Shown piece after piece: positions 10,471 through 22,664 of a DNA stretch of 64,000 bases (the stretch's first letter is position 1; each line of letters begins with the position of its first letter). A program made the translations under genes and the position numbers. The stretch is taken from positions 3,224,001 through 3,288,000 of the forward strand of contig JASISA010000025.1 of assembly GCA_031771865.1 (NCBI GenBank), in the 5' to 3' direction. This stretch comes from Nothophaeocryptopus gaeumannii (taxonomy: Eukaryota; Ascomycota; Dothideomycetes; Mycosphaerellales; Mycosphaerellaceae). The notes beneath the pieces were generated by a model. That model searched no databases. It worked only from the letters and a program-made list of their open reading frames with translations, and had not been told where the DNA came from.

Positions 10471-11808
10471 ATTCTCGATGTGTTGATCCTTGTCGTGTTG
10501 ATCCTTGTTGTGTTGATGTCGTCTTTAGTCGCTCTGGTCTGAAATTATGGTATCTTTTTTGGACGGCGACTACATATGTCATTGCATTCACCGCCGACGC
10601 ATGTGACTCCATTCCCTTAGAGCCGCATTTGGCCTCCGAAAGCCGATGTTAAGTCGGCGAGCATCCGTGAAATTCGAAAGTGCTTGCCGGTGATGTTCTT
10701 GAACCGACGAGGGTGGCGATTTAGTCTCCAGAATCGTCGACCAGAGTGAGTGAATTCACGGCCTGGATAAAGAACAGCTATGGGCGCACATATGCCACGA
10801 AGCTTTTCTTGCTCAGAAGACATCTGATAATCAGCGCGGTGTCTTGAATCTCCGAGGTCATATGAGACGGATGCTTCTTCTGTGCCAATATTGATGACAA
10901 TGAGGAAGTAGATAGCTGAATATGGCCTACCTCACGCCGGCTGGTCACCTATGAACTTCATAGCCGAGCTTCACCGCGAGCAGGCTTGTCCTGTCCGTCT
11001 CCATCCCGGCAGTCATACAAGAAGCCGTTGCGCATAACACTACGTGCGTTTAATTCTAGGGCGCCGGGCTGAGCACCATAACGTGCCGATTGTTGTCCCG
11101 CATGCGGCATGCCACCTGGGCCCGATCATGATGAGGTGCTCTCGCTAGCCGCCTTGTGCATACACTGCAGCCCCGGAAGCTGATCCGAGAAGCCGATCTC
11201 GCGTACATGGCTCAGATGCAGGATCGCGTACGCCGTGAAACATGTGCTACTGTATCTTCGTGATGCATCATGTGGTTGTTGATGCTTGGTGCAGGTGTGA
11301 GTGATGGGCTTTGACGGTGTGAAAGTGGACGACGATGACGCGATTGTTGATCTTTGTGATCGCCAAGAACTATCCAAACGCTGTCGCCAAGCAAGCCATT
11401 CATCAATCTCATATATGAAGATCTCACTGCAAGTCATGTTATGGTCTCATATCGCGCTGCCCGAGTCCCAAATGCCGTCCCGAGCCTAATTCTATCGTGC
11501 TGCTCAGCCTTGCGATTCGGAAGCTCCTGGTTCTGGTTTTGTGGAGAACTGGACATCAAATGTTGCTCAGGGGTGGGCCTTCGAAAAGTCTGAATCCTTG
11601 TGTAGAATATCTGGAGAGCGACGCGGTAGTCTTTATAGGGAGCCATAAGGCTACCATCTCACTCTACCAAAACCCGGTAATCCCAGGATTGGTCCAAATC
11701 TAACCTACGCCTTCGTACCACTAGCTACCGCCACCAAGTCACACCAACCCCTCCATCGCCAACCCACATACAAGACATCACATATCTTGAGAGCTGGCTG
11801 CGTCCTCC
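10471..11808. other. long intergenic region
   Basis: 1.3 kb between divergent start codons. A 68-codon minus-strand ORF (10617-10823) with an ATG and an Arg-rich sequence is the only candidate, and I cannot support it. A short imperfect repeat of TTGTGTTGAT-like decamers lies at about 10478-10516, just upstream of the thioesterase start. Confidence 0.5.
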
Positions 11809-13141
11809 ATGAGCAAGACACATGTGCAGATCTTGGCACCAATGAGCAAGCAGCCCAACTTCGTCTATGCGAATTCAGACTACGACCAAGAACAAATCAA
11901 ATCCTCAAGTCGACAGGTCCAATCTCAGACTAACGAGAATCCTGGCTTTGTCTTCGTTCCTTGCGACCAGAATGACGATGAGGACACGAGGAAGAGCTCG
12001 CGGAAGCTTATTCGCTCCAAAGCCACAGCTTACAGCCACCGAACAGCTCCCAGAGGTGTCGCTAAATCCGAAGTCAGCTTGCGGTTGGTGAACAAGACCG
12101 AGAGCAGCGATGCATCAAGGAGGACCTCTTCCAGCTCATCGGTCAAGACGGGCACAGGCAGTGGCAGTCCAAAGTCGAGCAAGGCAAGCAAGCCGACCAA
12201 GAAACGAATTCGTCAACAGAGTCCACTGCATGACAATAGACATGCCGCAACCCTCGCCAATATTTCCAGAAAGAGAACGAGGCCTTTCAACAAGCGAGAG
12301 GGAACCGACAGTGGGAGTGACCGAGAACTGTCCCCTGGCCCATTCGAGACATATCTGCCAGATCCCCTAAACATGGACTGTAGTATGCGAGACCCTTTCT
12401 TCACCTATCCCGTCCGGTATCGAAAATGGTACGGTCAGCTCATCAATCACTGGTACAATGTCACGCTTCCGAGGTCAACTCGCCTCATTAAAGCTTCGCC
12501 AGACGACCTGCAAGCTTATACCGTCTGGTCAAGACGACAGGAGATTGCTGAGCCTGCTCTATTCTATACTTCGCTGTTCTTGGCAAGCGGCATACCGGTG
12601 GCGAATGGCATGTTCCCACTCAAGGCGGCGTTGTTCTTGCGCCAGAAAGTCGTTCAGGCAATGCAGAAAGCCCTTAAGGATCTTGAGAGAGCTACGAGTA
12701 TTCCGGTTATCTTGGCTGTTGGACGTATTGCGTTGCATGAGCACATCTATGGCAGTAAGGAAATGGCGCATACGATGCATCGGCCTGCCCAGCTGCGGTA
12801 AGCACAGCATCTTGTTGCGTAAGGACCGCTCACTGACTCAATTAAGGATGATCAATATGCGAGGTGGTCTGGCCCACCTTGGATTGCCTGCCACCACCGT
12901 ACAGCTCATGGTATGGTATGATGCCTTGATGAGCGCCGAGACTAAAACGGAGCCCTACTTCGCCGATGTTCCGAGACAGATGGCCCTACATTCATACACT
13001 CCGGAGGAGGCCGTACATGTCACGAACTGGTCTTCGCCCAATCGTACTGCTCATCCTGGATATGATCAGAAGCCAACGAACAGGGTGCCAAGGAGGATGG
13101 AAACTCAGATGAACAATGTAGGAAATACGAGAGGAAGCTAA
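11809..13141 (+). CDS. fungal-specific transcription factor-like protein (PF11951-like)
   Basis: Two exons, 11809-12797 and 12847-13141, with a 49-nt intron (GTAAGC donor, ACTGAC branch region, TTAAG acceptor), give 427 aa. The first ~150 residues are Ser/Lys-rich and disordered, with FVFVPCDQ near residue 48, as in many fungal proteins of this group. From about residue 200 a conserved domain begins (DPFFTYPVRYRKWYGQLINH), continuing across the splice as RMINMRGGLAHLG. This arrangement matches the fungal regulator domain (Fungal_trans_2, often called tachykinin-like). No Zn2Cys6 cluster is present, so DNA binding is not shown. A second in-frame ATG twelve codons in is an alternative start. 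Confidence 0.7.
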
Positions 13142-13329
13142 AGATCGCTGCATACCGCGACTCCCCTACATCAATGAGATGCCGAACCAGGAATACGCCC
13201 CGATTTCAATACCTGCTCCATCTACCTCAGTTGTCGCAAGATTTCCACAAAAGCTTCCTGTCCTGACTGACTGATCGTGAGCCTGGCTGCTTAGGTGGAG
13301 ACGTTCCTTCATCCGATATTCAAGTGCAA

Positions 13330-14052
13330 TCACAGAGTACCAACAGCCAGCCAAAAGCGAGCGCGGGCTCGTTCTTCCCGGATCAATCTCTTAACAAACT
13401 TGAGATATCTCTTCAGCGCCTTCAGAATCTTGTTCATCTCCTCGACAGCCCTCTCGGTTCGAAACGATCCAGATCCCACATTCGAACTCAACGCCTCCAA
13501 CTCGCTACGCCACATGTTCATGTCCCGAGAGTGATCTTAAGGCCTCGTTCCATCAGCACTACGACGAGCGACTCGATAGGATATGTCCACGGCGGTCCCT
13601 CTCTTCAACGGCTGCTCCAATCGCTTGAGCCATCTTTGCAGCAAGAGATGATCATCCCAGGAAGCGGCATGGTGCAGCGCTTCTGGACCGTGCGTGAGCT
13701 CGAGCTCAATGATCATTCTTCGCTTGCCTGGGTTTGATGTGTATGCTAGCGTCTTCAGCTGCCGATCGGAAAGGCGATTAAGGAATGTGACGACATGGCG
13801 GAAGTCCATGTTTGCAACAGCCGCGATGATAGGCGACTCCACAGAAGCTACGTCAAGGTACTCGTTCCTCACCTGGTGGTTGACACTGTTCAAGGGAGAG
13901 CGACTCACCAGTGTGCCGCGGCTTTGTGGAGGCGGTCTAGCTGGAGCTTCGGTGGAGGCGATGTAGCCATAGACTTCGTTACGAATTTCAGCTGGCAGGT
14001 CGAGGAACTGGAAGTGGTTAGGCGGGTTGATGATGGTAGTAGGTGGTTGCAT
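13330..14052 (-). pseudogene. F-box-like hypothetical protein split by an in-frame TAA
   Basis: The upstream part (14052-13537, 171 aa) opens with FQFLDLPAEIRNEVYGYI, the Leu-Pro-x-Glu-Ile/Leu-Arg-Asn start typical of small F-box-like proteins in filamentous ascomycetes. After TAA (13539-13537) the same frame stays open for another 68 codons to 13330, through an amphipathic Lys/Arg/Leu helix (EMNKILKALKRYLKFVKRL). TAA would be CAA before a C-to-T change in a CpA context. No consensus intron of usable length removes the stop; the best GT...AG pair is only 30-37 nt. Either a recent nonsense mutation or a truncated but functional 171-aa product. Confidence 0.55.
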
Positions 14053-14512
14053 GCTGGTTTCTTGTGGAGCAGCCCTGTTGAGTGCGTGAAGACTGCGAGA
14101 AAGACCAGAGGAGGAGGAGGCGGGCTCGAACTACAAATACTGGCTGGCGTGCATGTGTGAAGAGCTGGGACCGAGTTTCGGAAGACTCTGAGAGTGAATG
14201 CTCGATCTGGGAGACTGTCTTGGCGCCTTATACATGTCTGCTCGTACGATGGGACAGCCAAGAGCAACGGAGCGAAGAACATTGGAGCATACACCAAGGC
14301 GGAATTTGAGGCAGTGCCTCGCACAACGTTGTATCCTTCCTCGATCTCATTCTAGAAGGCGCAAAACATCCCTCTGTACAATCTGATCTTCGTTTTCTTC
14401 TATTTCTAATCTTTGATACAGTGCTATGAATACCCCACCCAAATCTCACACCGCACTCCTTCAGCAAACGACCACGACATTTCCCACCTTCTACCCCCCT
14501 CTTGCGCATTTC
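14053..14512. other. intergenic region
   Basis: 460 bp between the start of the F-box-like ORF and the stop of the transporter. C/T-rich on the plus strand after 14420. No gene seen. Confidence 0.5.
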
Positions 14513-16423
14513 TCACGCATGTGCCGTATTCAACGTCGTCTGAATCCCTTTCTCCTCCTCCCTCTTCTCTCTCTCTTTCTCCGCCTTAACCTCCTCATCC
14601 TTCGCCCCAAACGCAACCCTGCTCCGCACACCTTGCATCTCATCCTTTGTACAACTAATTCCACTACTCTCTCCATTCCCATCCTCCCCATCCTCCCCTC
14701 CCCGGTGCTCTCGTCTCTGCCGCGCCAACCTCACTTCTGGCCTTTCAGGTTGTCCGCCCATGGAACAGAGCACCGTGTCTGAATTCGCGGTCGGCTCGTC
14801 GAGGATGAGGAGTTCGTGTTCGGTGAAGATCCTCGGTAAAATGACCCAGCGGAGTGGGATGAGTGCTATGATTACCACTGGGAAACCTATCGCGGCGATG
14901 GTCTGTGAGATGGCGACGCTGATCGCTACAGGCACGATTTGGAATATTCGGAAATAGAGAATGCGCCATTTGGAGAGTGTGAGGCGCGGATCATTGGGGT
15001 CGACGAATTGTTTCTCGGAAATGATGAACAGCAAATCTTGTGTGATGTTGAAGCCCGGGATTCCGCTCCATCCTACGACGAAGAAGACGCCTGCGAAAAG
15101 GCCCAAGGGCATGGTGTGTAGGACAATGAGGAGTGGACCGGTCATGCAGCCTACGAGACCGAGACACATGAGGAAATGGGAGATGCGTTGTTCGCGGACG
15201 CGGTCGGCGACGATTTTCTTATGGTTTCGTTTGATCCAGTCATCGTTGGGGGCGTCTTCGGCTTTCTCTTTCGTTACGGTCAGGACGTCGCGGTACTCAA
15301 CTAGGGAGTCTGTGTGAACGGGGGCTTGAGGGACGAGGCCGTTGGGGAGAGGGATGCCGATGATACCTGCGATGAAGCATGTGCAGCCTAGCAGGAAGAA
15401 GTCCCAGTGGAAACCGGCGGGCTTCTTGAGAGGGAACTGCTTTGCTTGGGCTGTGAGGGAGCTGACGTTGTGATCGTAATAGAAGAGCAGGGTGAGGAGG
15501 ATGCCGATTGGGAGGGCGACGAAGACCCATTTGACGGGGAGATTCCAGAAGTCGACGAGCCAGCTTCTGTCTTGACTTGGGTAGAAGGCGCGGGTGTGAG
15601 GGATGCGGAGAAGTCCGGCACTTTTGATTCGTCCAGGTATGTGTGAGAAGCCTGTCCAGAATATTGTTGCGATCGGGTATGCGTAGTCGGAGAGTAGCTT
15701 TCGCCAGTATGGTCGCATCCAGATTGAGCCTCCGAGGCTCTCAAGATACCATACAGTAACCCAAAAGCACAGAGCTATCACAACGCCAAGGTATCCAGCA
15801 GCAGCATTCGATTCATCAAAGTTGGCCACCAGCTCTTCTACTCCTTTTATCATGTAGATGATCGACACGTACGTGCCGAAAGCGTTGCTTGAGAAATCTG
15901 TAATGTATCGCATGTAGTCGCACCAGTTGAAGATGGCTGACATCCAATGTGTGATGGCAGCCCAGATCGACACCCAAGCAATGAACTGTGGATAAAGTTC
16001 TCGAATCCCTTGATCGACGCAGATGTCGTATATCGTGTAGTTGAAGAGCGAAATCAGACCGGTGATGCCGACGACGGTCAGAGGCTGGGCAGAGAACAAG
16101 GCGAAGACGAATGCTGCCAGTGCTGATGAGAGAAGGGCTTCATTGATTCCGAAGTAATATCCTGTTCGCCTCATCATGTCCAATTCGAAGGCCAATGCGG
16201 GTAGGAGGTTGACGAAGAAGATTCGTATCGTCCCTGCTACGGTCCGGTAGTTGAAGCCATCTGTGATGTCGCTCCAGTAGTATGGTAGTCTTCGTCTAAC
16301 GTCCCAGTACATTCCACGGAACGGTCGCAACGTTCGATAGCTCTTCCATCCTGTAAGACCTTCCCAGGTGTATGGATCGTTGGCGAACGTCTTTGCTGTG
16401 TTAACTGATTCGCTTTCAGCCAT
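14513..16423 (-). CDS. BOR1: HCO3-/anion transporter family, Bor1-like boron exporter
   Basis: Single exon; 636 aa from the ATG at 16423 (MAESESVNTAKTF). An upstream in-frame start would be TTG, so it was not used. The sequence has about twelve hydrophobic spans. Signature stretches include FRGMYWDVRRRLPYYWSDI at the N-terminus, then LLPALAFELDMMRRTGYYFG and FSAQPLTVVGITGLISLFNY, and later GIIGIPLPNGLVPQAP. These are diagnostic of SLC4-like fungal Bor1, a plasma-membrane borate/anion exporter that confers boron tolerance. The C-terminal ~90 residues are hydrophilic and charged. Length is somewhat above yeast Bor1 (576 aa), mainly through this tail. Confidence 0.93.
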   Translation of the reverse strand: MAESESVNTAKTFANDPYTWEGLTGWKSYRTLRPFRGMYWDVRRRLPYYWSDITDGFNYRTVAGTIRIFFVNLLPALAFELDMMRRTGYYFGINEALLSSALAAFVFALFSAQPLTVVGITGLISLFNYTIYDICVDQGIRELYPQFIAWVSIWAAITHWMSAIFNWCDYMRYITDFSSNAFGTYVSIIYMIKGVEELVANFDESNAAAGYLGVVIALCFWVTVWYLESLGGSIWMRPYWRKLLSDYAYPIATIFWTGFSHIPGRIKSAGLLRIPHTRAFYPSQDRSWLVDFWNLPVKWVFVALPIGILLTLLFYYDHNVSSLTAQAKQFPLKKPAGFHWDFFLLGCTCFIAGIIGIPLPNGLVPQAPVHTDSLVEYRDVLTVTKEKAEDAPNDDWIKRNHKKIVADRVREQRISHFLMCLGLVGCMTGPLLIVLHTMPLGLFAGVFFVVGWSGIPGFNITQDLLFIISEKQFVDPNDPRLTLSKWRILYFRIFQIVPVAISVAISQTIAAIGFPVVIIALIPLRWVILPRIFTEHELLILDEPTANSDTVLCSMGGQPERPEVRLARQRREHRGGEDGEDGNGESSGISCTKDEMQGVRSRVAFGAKDEEVKAEKEREKREEEKGIQTTLNTAHA

Positions 16424-17178
16424 GATGTTGGCTTCTTTTGAAGGATGTTCTTTTCCGAATTCTTCCCCCGACAATTAGATATTAGATGTTTTTCAAAGCA
16501 AACAATACGCCAGTCCAAGGATCGGTCGTTCGAAGGAGCAGCAAGTTTTAATCAGTTGTCTCCGAACGATATGTATAGTCAGAAGCAGATGCAGTACGCC
16601 CAAGGATTTCGCGGCGCTTTGAGAGAAATGTCCACCAGATGATTGATACGAAGGTGGATTTCTCGACGAGATGTGCGTAGGCCGGTTGAGTGAAAATGGA
16701 GCAGCCGACGGTCAAAATAGAGTTCGCGCGGGGACATTCTTGCCAAGACATAGAGCTATCGCGATGGAGATTAAAGTCTGTCCGGGCAGAATCAATCATT
16801 CACTCACCTTCGCCCCATCGAGCATCGACCCACGCCTGTGGGAGTTGGAATCATACATGGGTACGCAGTCATTTGATGGATCGTTCGCGATCGACCGATC
16901 TTTGTACCTTGACGATGTCTATCAGGAAAGACGCACCAATGGTGTCCAGCTCCGCTCCATACATGCTATGAGATTTCGATAAGAAGCTACTTATTAGAAT
17001 ACTCCGCTGCCTCAGGTCAAGGGTCAACGCGAGACAGTTCCTGGACTCCGACCCAACACGGCAATGCTTCCTGCTACAGAAGGTCTGGGCTCGATTCCAA
17101 TAACATCTTTCCGCCAATGGCACTCGTCTAGGTCGCTGAAGAACCTTTGGAAAATGTCCCCCTCGCAACCCGAGAAGC
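16424..17178. other. intergenic region
   Basis: 755 bp: promoter side of the Bor1-like gene and 3' end of the DUF6919-like gene. ORFs here are short and overlap on both strands; none is convincing. Confidence 0.5.
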
Positions 17179-18047
17179 CTACTCTGTGTCTTCAACAAAG
17201 GTCCGCTCCAGCCCAGCCTTCTCCGCCACCCGCTTTACATGACCAGCAAGATCTTGATCATCGAACGACTCCGCCAGGACATGGATGATGATCGGGCAAG
17301 TCTTCTGACCGACCTCAAAGTCATTGTTGAACTTGCGCATGATGCAAGTGCAGTCTAGCTCGATGAAGCGCTTCTTGTCCCACTCCATGTCCTCAAATTC
17401 CTCCACAGTTTTGGCTCGCTTCTCAAGATGTGTCTCCCAATCTTCCGGGAAGCTGCTCAACACGGCTGGCTTCATGATTCATTCACCTGCTTGAATATCA
17501 GCAAGAGAAAGCGACGCAACGGGACTGCTGGGCTTCTGAACGTACTACTCTTGCAAAATTTGTTGAAGGCCAACACGGAAGCATGGAAGCTATCGTCCTT
17601 GACCATGGCATTCGTGAAGTCCACTACTTTCTGGCCATCGATTGAGTCGCCATTTCCTGGAACCAGAAATGAGAGGAATGACTTCTGTTGGGCGATGAAC
17701 GTCTCCCTCTTGTCGCAGCAAGGACAACTCGTCTCTCGTGGTCCGTCGATGCAAGCTGGCTGGCTTGAATAAGGTAGAAAGCCAAATTCGTGAAGGTCGA
17801 GTAACCCAGGGACCATTGAGAGCGTCTCATCGTGAACAGGGCCAGCGTAGTATGGAGTGAACTCGATTTCGCCTCTCAGGTATGCGCGATTGAGCTCAAG
17901 GATGCGCTCCCAGCTGGTTGCTTGATCCCATTGTGCTTTGACCTTCTTGTCGGCTCTGGAGTACTTTCCTGCGAGGCGACGGTTTGCACGATCGGCGACA
18001 CTCGTCTTGAAAAGACCTGGCTGGAGGGCGGATAGGTTGACTCCCAT
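17179..18047 (-). CDS. DUF6919-like protein
   Basis: Exon 1 is 18047-17546 and exon 2 is 17465-17179, joined by an 80-nt intron (GTACGT donor, TGCTGAT branch point, CCAG acceptor), giving 262 aa. A nearer acceptor (GCAG) would stop after two codons, so the distal one is preferred. Residues 45-95 carry WERILELNRAYLRGEIEF, TPYYAGPVHDET and LHEFGFLPYSSQP. This pattern (W..L..L...L.G.I, Y.GP...ET, GF....SQ) is that of DUF6919, described mainly in actinobacteria. A CPCC pair follows. Function is unknown. The C-terminal ~70 residues recur as two broken copies near 27.1 and 28.1 kb, so the gene belongs to a local paralogous set. Bacterial origin is possible but untested. Confidence 0.65.
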
Positions 18048-18262
18048 GATGGCTGAGTGTTTTCTTGGAGGGGAAAGTCGGAGAAGCTTGAAGAGCAGGA
18101 TCCTCTTTAAAATCTACATTTCGCTGTTTACTCTGGAAACGCGGACCCTTGGCCAGGCATGCATCTACAACAAACAGCACTCAGCATCGTGCCTGAAAAT
18201 GCGCCTATATCCGCCACGCCAAAGGCTCATCAAATCACAAAATATGCTGATTGCCGAGTAAT

Positions 18263-19784
18263 CTATCGACCCTGCTGCTGCTCCTGTCGCAGAGCTGCCT
18301 CGCTGTCCTCCAGCGTTTTCTGCCAATGTGCCATCGCATCAGGAGTTGCTCGTCTAACCATCAGCTACATACAGCGTTAGCATTTCCGCTCCTTGCAAAA
18401 AGATCTAAGTGTTTTGACTTACCCATTTGACGCCACCTTCCATTGCCCCTGATTTCTTATCCTTCCCCTTTCCCTTCGCCATCTCTTTATCTGCCCTCTT
18501 GATTTTCCTTTGATTATCACGGTTTCCAATTCCTCGCCCGAGCATTGCGATCGGATCGTTGCGTCCGATATTCTGGAGTGGTGGTCGCACGTCTGAAAGG
18601 GGAGCAAGGAGATTGCCGTATGCAGCTATCCGGTCTTCGGGAGTGGACCCGTATGCGGCATTTCCTTGATCTGAGGATGAGACGCCGACTTCTGCGTCCA
18701 CGTCTTTGGTATGGCCGATACTGGTCATGCTGTCAGCGAGAGCTGTGAGACTAACACAAACAGTGAGGCACTTACCACAACTCCAATCCGTTCGGCACAA
18801 ACAACTCCAAATTCGCCTTCGACAACGATTTCGCCACCGCAGAAGCATGTCCAAACGCAGCTGCAATGCCAACGCCGAATTGTCCGGCCATCAAACCAAG
18901 CGATGCACTACCCGGTCTACATTCCTAATCATCAGTCCACACACTCTACCCATACTGGCCTGGGGACACTCACATGAACCACCCAGCAATATTCGCTCCC
19001 TTCTGGAAAATCTGTACTTCTGGATTGGGCACCACAGCAACATTGATCGTATCCAACAACCTTATAAAGTCATCCCGATAGATCCCGTACTGCGCCAGCT
19101 CGTTGCTGTAGCCTCGAAGGAAGGGTTTGCCATCGCCGTATTCGATCTGTGGGAGAGCTATTGGTCGGAAGCCTCCAATGCTAGAGGCGTACTGTTGAGA
19201 AAATCGAAAGCCAGAGTCGTTACCCATGCTCCTGGAATCGTAGCCGCGGGATTGGTAGCCACTATCTTGATACTCCAGATCTTGAGACACCCGGTCTTCT
19301 GGCCCGCGAGAGCTGTTGAATGGATTCGCTCGGGATCCCTCATCCCGATACGGCGACGACATGTACTGGTTCTCGAAACTCTTCTCGCTCCCATATCCAA
19401 ACTTCCGATCATCGAAATATCATCGTACTGTGAATCGTATTGCGAATCATACCTCCTCCTTGGAGGCGAACTTGATCTCGCATATCTTCCCCTTGGCTCT
19501 TCTCGTGGAGGAATAGGCGGCGGAGGTCCTCTCGGGAGGAGGAGACCGTTGTTGTCTGAGGCGTAGGTGCTGCGCTCATAGGACGGTGGAGGGGATTCGC
19601 CTCGTCGGTATGAGGATGGGGGAGAGTCTCGCCTGTATGAGGTGGAGGCCGGTCGAGGGGAGGAACTTGGGCGGTTGGAGGAAGAGGAATTGTTGTTCAT
19701 GAAGGGGATTTTGGGACCGTTGAAGCCATTGTTTACTTGATTAGCGCCGAGGGCTGCGCCGATGCCGTCGCGGATTAGACCCAT
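18263..19784 (-). CDS. conserved fungal protein of unknown function, five exons
   Basis: Exons 19784-19453, 19387-18974, 18916-18776, 18720-18423 and 18364-18263, giving 428 aa with all phases consistent. Introns are 65, 57, 55 and 58 nt; the last three have GTGAGT or GTAAGT donors and clear CTGAT, CTGAC or CTAAC branch points. The first ~120 residues are Ser/Pro/Arg-rich and disordered. A conserved core follows: PFLRGYSNELAQYGI, then DDFIRLLDTINV and a Gly/Ala-rich segment (GQFGVGIAAAFGHASAVAKS) that could be a membrane-associated hairpin. The C-terminus is charged (Lys-rich, then Gln-rich). I have seen this core in unnamed fungal proteins but know no function. The first intron is the least certain. 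Confidence 0.7.
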
Positions 19785-20276
19785 TGTGTTCTTGGTTTTA
19801 TGGACAGAGGTCTATGTGAAGAAGGTGAGTGCTGAGGAATTCGTGTAGACGTGAGTTTGAGCAAAGGAGGTGCGCTCATTGCTTGAGGCCATTGTGATAC
19901 TTTTGTACGATTCCTCAACTGACGTTGACGGCGTTTGCGCACATGGCGTGCACATGGTATGGGAGCGACACTTTCTAGGGCATACTGCTCGAAGCATTCG
20001 TCGGCCTGCCTGTGGTGGTCAAGGCCTACGCAATAGGCAACATCGATCCAGCTTGCAGCGCCTCGAAAGGCTGAAAGGGCTCTACGGAGAAGAAATTAGG
20101 GCATCAATCTTTCTCGTTAAGTGGTAGAGACCTAAGTTTATGCCCTGTGGTCGACCTGTGGCTGTGACATGCAAAGCTTACTCACCGACCCTACGCCAAG
20201 ACAATCCTTCCTGAACTCCATTTCATTCCGCGAAACTGCCGGCTTTCCACGTCCGCGTCATAAACAACTCTCTCTC
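19785..20276. other. intergenic region
   Basis: About 490 bp upstream of the five-exon gene and downstream of the permease. Nothing recognisable. Confidence 0.5.
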
Positions 20277-22190
20277 TCAATCCCACAACGACTTCACTCG
20301 ACTCTTCCAAGTCCTCGGCCCTTCCGGCTCTGGCTCCTCCATCGCTTCAATGATATCCAGGCCAGACTTCAAATCCACTTTCGCACTTGGAATCACCCAT
20401 GGTTCCCTCCAAGCGATCGCCCTGTGGATGAAGTAAATCGCGAAGAAGATTGGAAGGCCAATGTACGATGTCAAGAAAGTTGTAGTCGACCATTGACCTT
20501 TGAAGAAGACTTCAAAGCCGTTGCAGAGGCAGAGGATGATCCAGCCTACCATGGAGATGTAGGAGGCGTAAGGCTGGATGATGGAGCGGTAGGGGAGTTC
20601 TGTGACGCCCTGGAGATTGCAGGCCTTTCGGAAGCGAAGGTAGGTTATACAGCAGCAGGTCCAGGATATGAAGCCCGCTGTGTTCGTGCTGGAATAGGAG
20701 TCATTATTGCCGCAATCGTGAATGGACCGAGGTGACTAGGACTTACAGATTGATGAACCAATTGAAGACTTTTCCACTGGCTGAAGCAACATTGAGGTAG
20801 GCGAGAAAGGCGAAAAGAGCACTGGCGCCCACAGCCATATATGGAAGTCCCCATCGATTGCAACGGGTGAAGATTCTAGGTGCACAGCCAGCCATAGCGA
20901 GGGAGTAGAGAGACCGGCCGGACATGTAGAGGTATGAATTTCCTGAAGACCATGCTGAAGTGATGATTACTGCGTTGATGACAGAGTCCAGTCCATGAAT
21001 TCCGGCATTCTTGATTCTATTCAAGTCAATCAGTATCAACCACTCGAGTGTGTTGTATGGTTGAGCTCACCCGATGACCCACGGACTGGCCTTCGCATCG
21101 CCCGTTCCTGAGACAAGATCCTTCGAATTACTGTTGCACATCACTCCCACTGCCAGCACACCACCGATGTAGAACAACATCAATCGCCAAAAGTAATGCC
21201 TAGCAGCTCGTGGCAGATTCTTCCTAGGATTCTTCATCTCTCCTCCCGTGATCACCAAAAGCTCCGGCGCAAAACTAAATGCAAATACTGAAAATATAGT
21301 CACATAAACATACGCCACGAATCGACCAGTATCTCCCTCCGCCAGGTATGGTTTCGCAGCATTCCCGTTCTTCCAATATCGGAATCCGAGTCGATCGCGA
21401 TGTGGCCCACCTCCCCAGAACAGAATGAAACTCAATACTAGCAATCCCGTAATCGCAAGGACTTTTATCGAAGCGAACCAAAACTCACTCTCGGCGTACC
21501 ACCCCACAGGGAGAATATTCAACCCGATTATCACCACAATCATAATCGTGATCCATACCGCGACATGTACGGGATTCTCCCAATAGTTGATCACGATCGC
21601 CGCGGCTGTGATTTCATACGCCACGATGATTCCGAAGGAATACCAGTATAAGTAGCCGAGAGCGACACCTAAGGAGCGGGATGTGTAGCGCGCGGCGTAG
21701 TGTGCCATGGAAGAGCCGTCGAGAGGGAGGTAGGTCGAAAGTTCGGAGGTTGCGGTTACTATGCTGTACATGAGGATGGAGATTGTGCAGTAGCCTGCGA
21801 AGAGGAGACCGGGACCGGAGCGGTGGAGGGCTTGGCCGGAGCCGACGAAGAGACCTGTGCACGACGGAGTGAAATGTGAGTTTTTGAAGGGCTTTCAAGG
21901 ATGCGGAATGGAATGTAATGGATACCTGTGCCGATTGTACCGCCGATAGCTATCATCTGGGCTGTTGAGGGTATGTGTGGTTAGCGATGCGGAGATCCTG
22001 AGAGTGGGTGTTGGGATGAAAACTGACCATGTCTCGACTTGATGCCTCTCTGCGTGCCATGTTCTCTAGCTTTGATGATTTCTCCATACGCAACGGTAGT
22101 CGAATCCGTTCCCTGGGCTTCATAATTCTTCTCAACAGTGCCGGAGTCGAAAGCCTTGACGCCAAAATTAGACTCTACATCTTTGGCCAT
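20277..22190 (-). CDS. amino-acid permease (APC superfamily, fungal YAT family)
   Basis: Five exons: 22190-22028, 21961-21926 (36 nt), 21854-21071, 21016-20747 and 20688-20277, giving 554 aa. Introns are 66, 71, 54 and 58 nt with good donors and acceptors. The N-terminal cytosolic part ends in RGIKSRHAQMIAIGGTIGTG, followed by LFVGSGQAL, the family's first-helix signature. Later motifs are FAFSFAPELLVITGGEMKNP and SGNSYLYMSGRSLYSLA. About twelve transmembrane segments are expected and the tail is hydrophilic. It is a proton-coupled plasma-membrane amino-acid importer; specificity cannot be read from the sequence. The 36-nt microexon is supported because it restores the GTIGTGLFVGSG motif. Confidence 0.92.
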
Positions 22191-22664
22191 TGTCGTGGCT
22201 TCTGATTTTTGATGCTGCTGTCGTGCAACGATGGCGACACAGTGGGTTAAACGTGAGACAGATCTCAGTCTTTAGCCACACGGCATTTGTAGCGGTCCCT
22301 ATCTTTGGAACTGGGGTCACCTTCCGGAATGAGAGAGCGTCTTATCGAGATACAGCATGGCAAGGCGGTCCTTGGGGTTCACATGGCTTATGAGTTGATC
22401 GAAGATAAGCTCCAAGCCAATCCTACGACCGTCCGGGATGTCGGCGGTCTGGGGTATCAAGGGATCAGAGCCATCGGCACCTATAGCTGACTACTGTCGG
22501 TAATTGTAGCTCTGGTGGATAGAGACGGAAGAACCGGTGCAGTGGGGGGGATGATTATTCTAGGAGATGTTGAAGGATCTATGGTTTCCTGCATAGGTGG
22601 GGATAGCGTTATCGCAGGCTGGGCTTTGAGCTCCAGACTGGCAGGCATTTTCAAGGATGCATAG
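22191..22664. other. intergenic region
   Basis: About 470 bp between the permease start and the EXD1-like remnant. No coding frame supported. Confidence 0.5.

Noticed and set aside
10617..10823. 68-codon minus-strand ORF with an ATG
   Set aside because: Arg-rich, no motif and no splice partners; below what I can support as a gene.
19388..19452. Frameshift by an 11-bp ATTTCGATGAT insertion in the five-exon gene
   Set aside because: Removing those 11 bp would also restore the frame, but a 65-nt intron (GTATGA donor, GGGAG acceptor) does so with all later phases consistent. The intron is the simpler explanation, though its branch point is weak.
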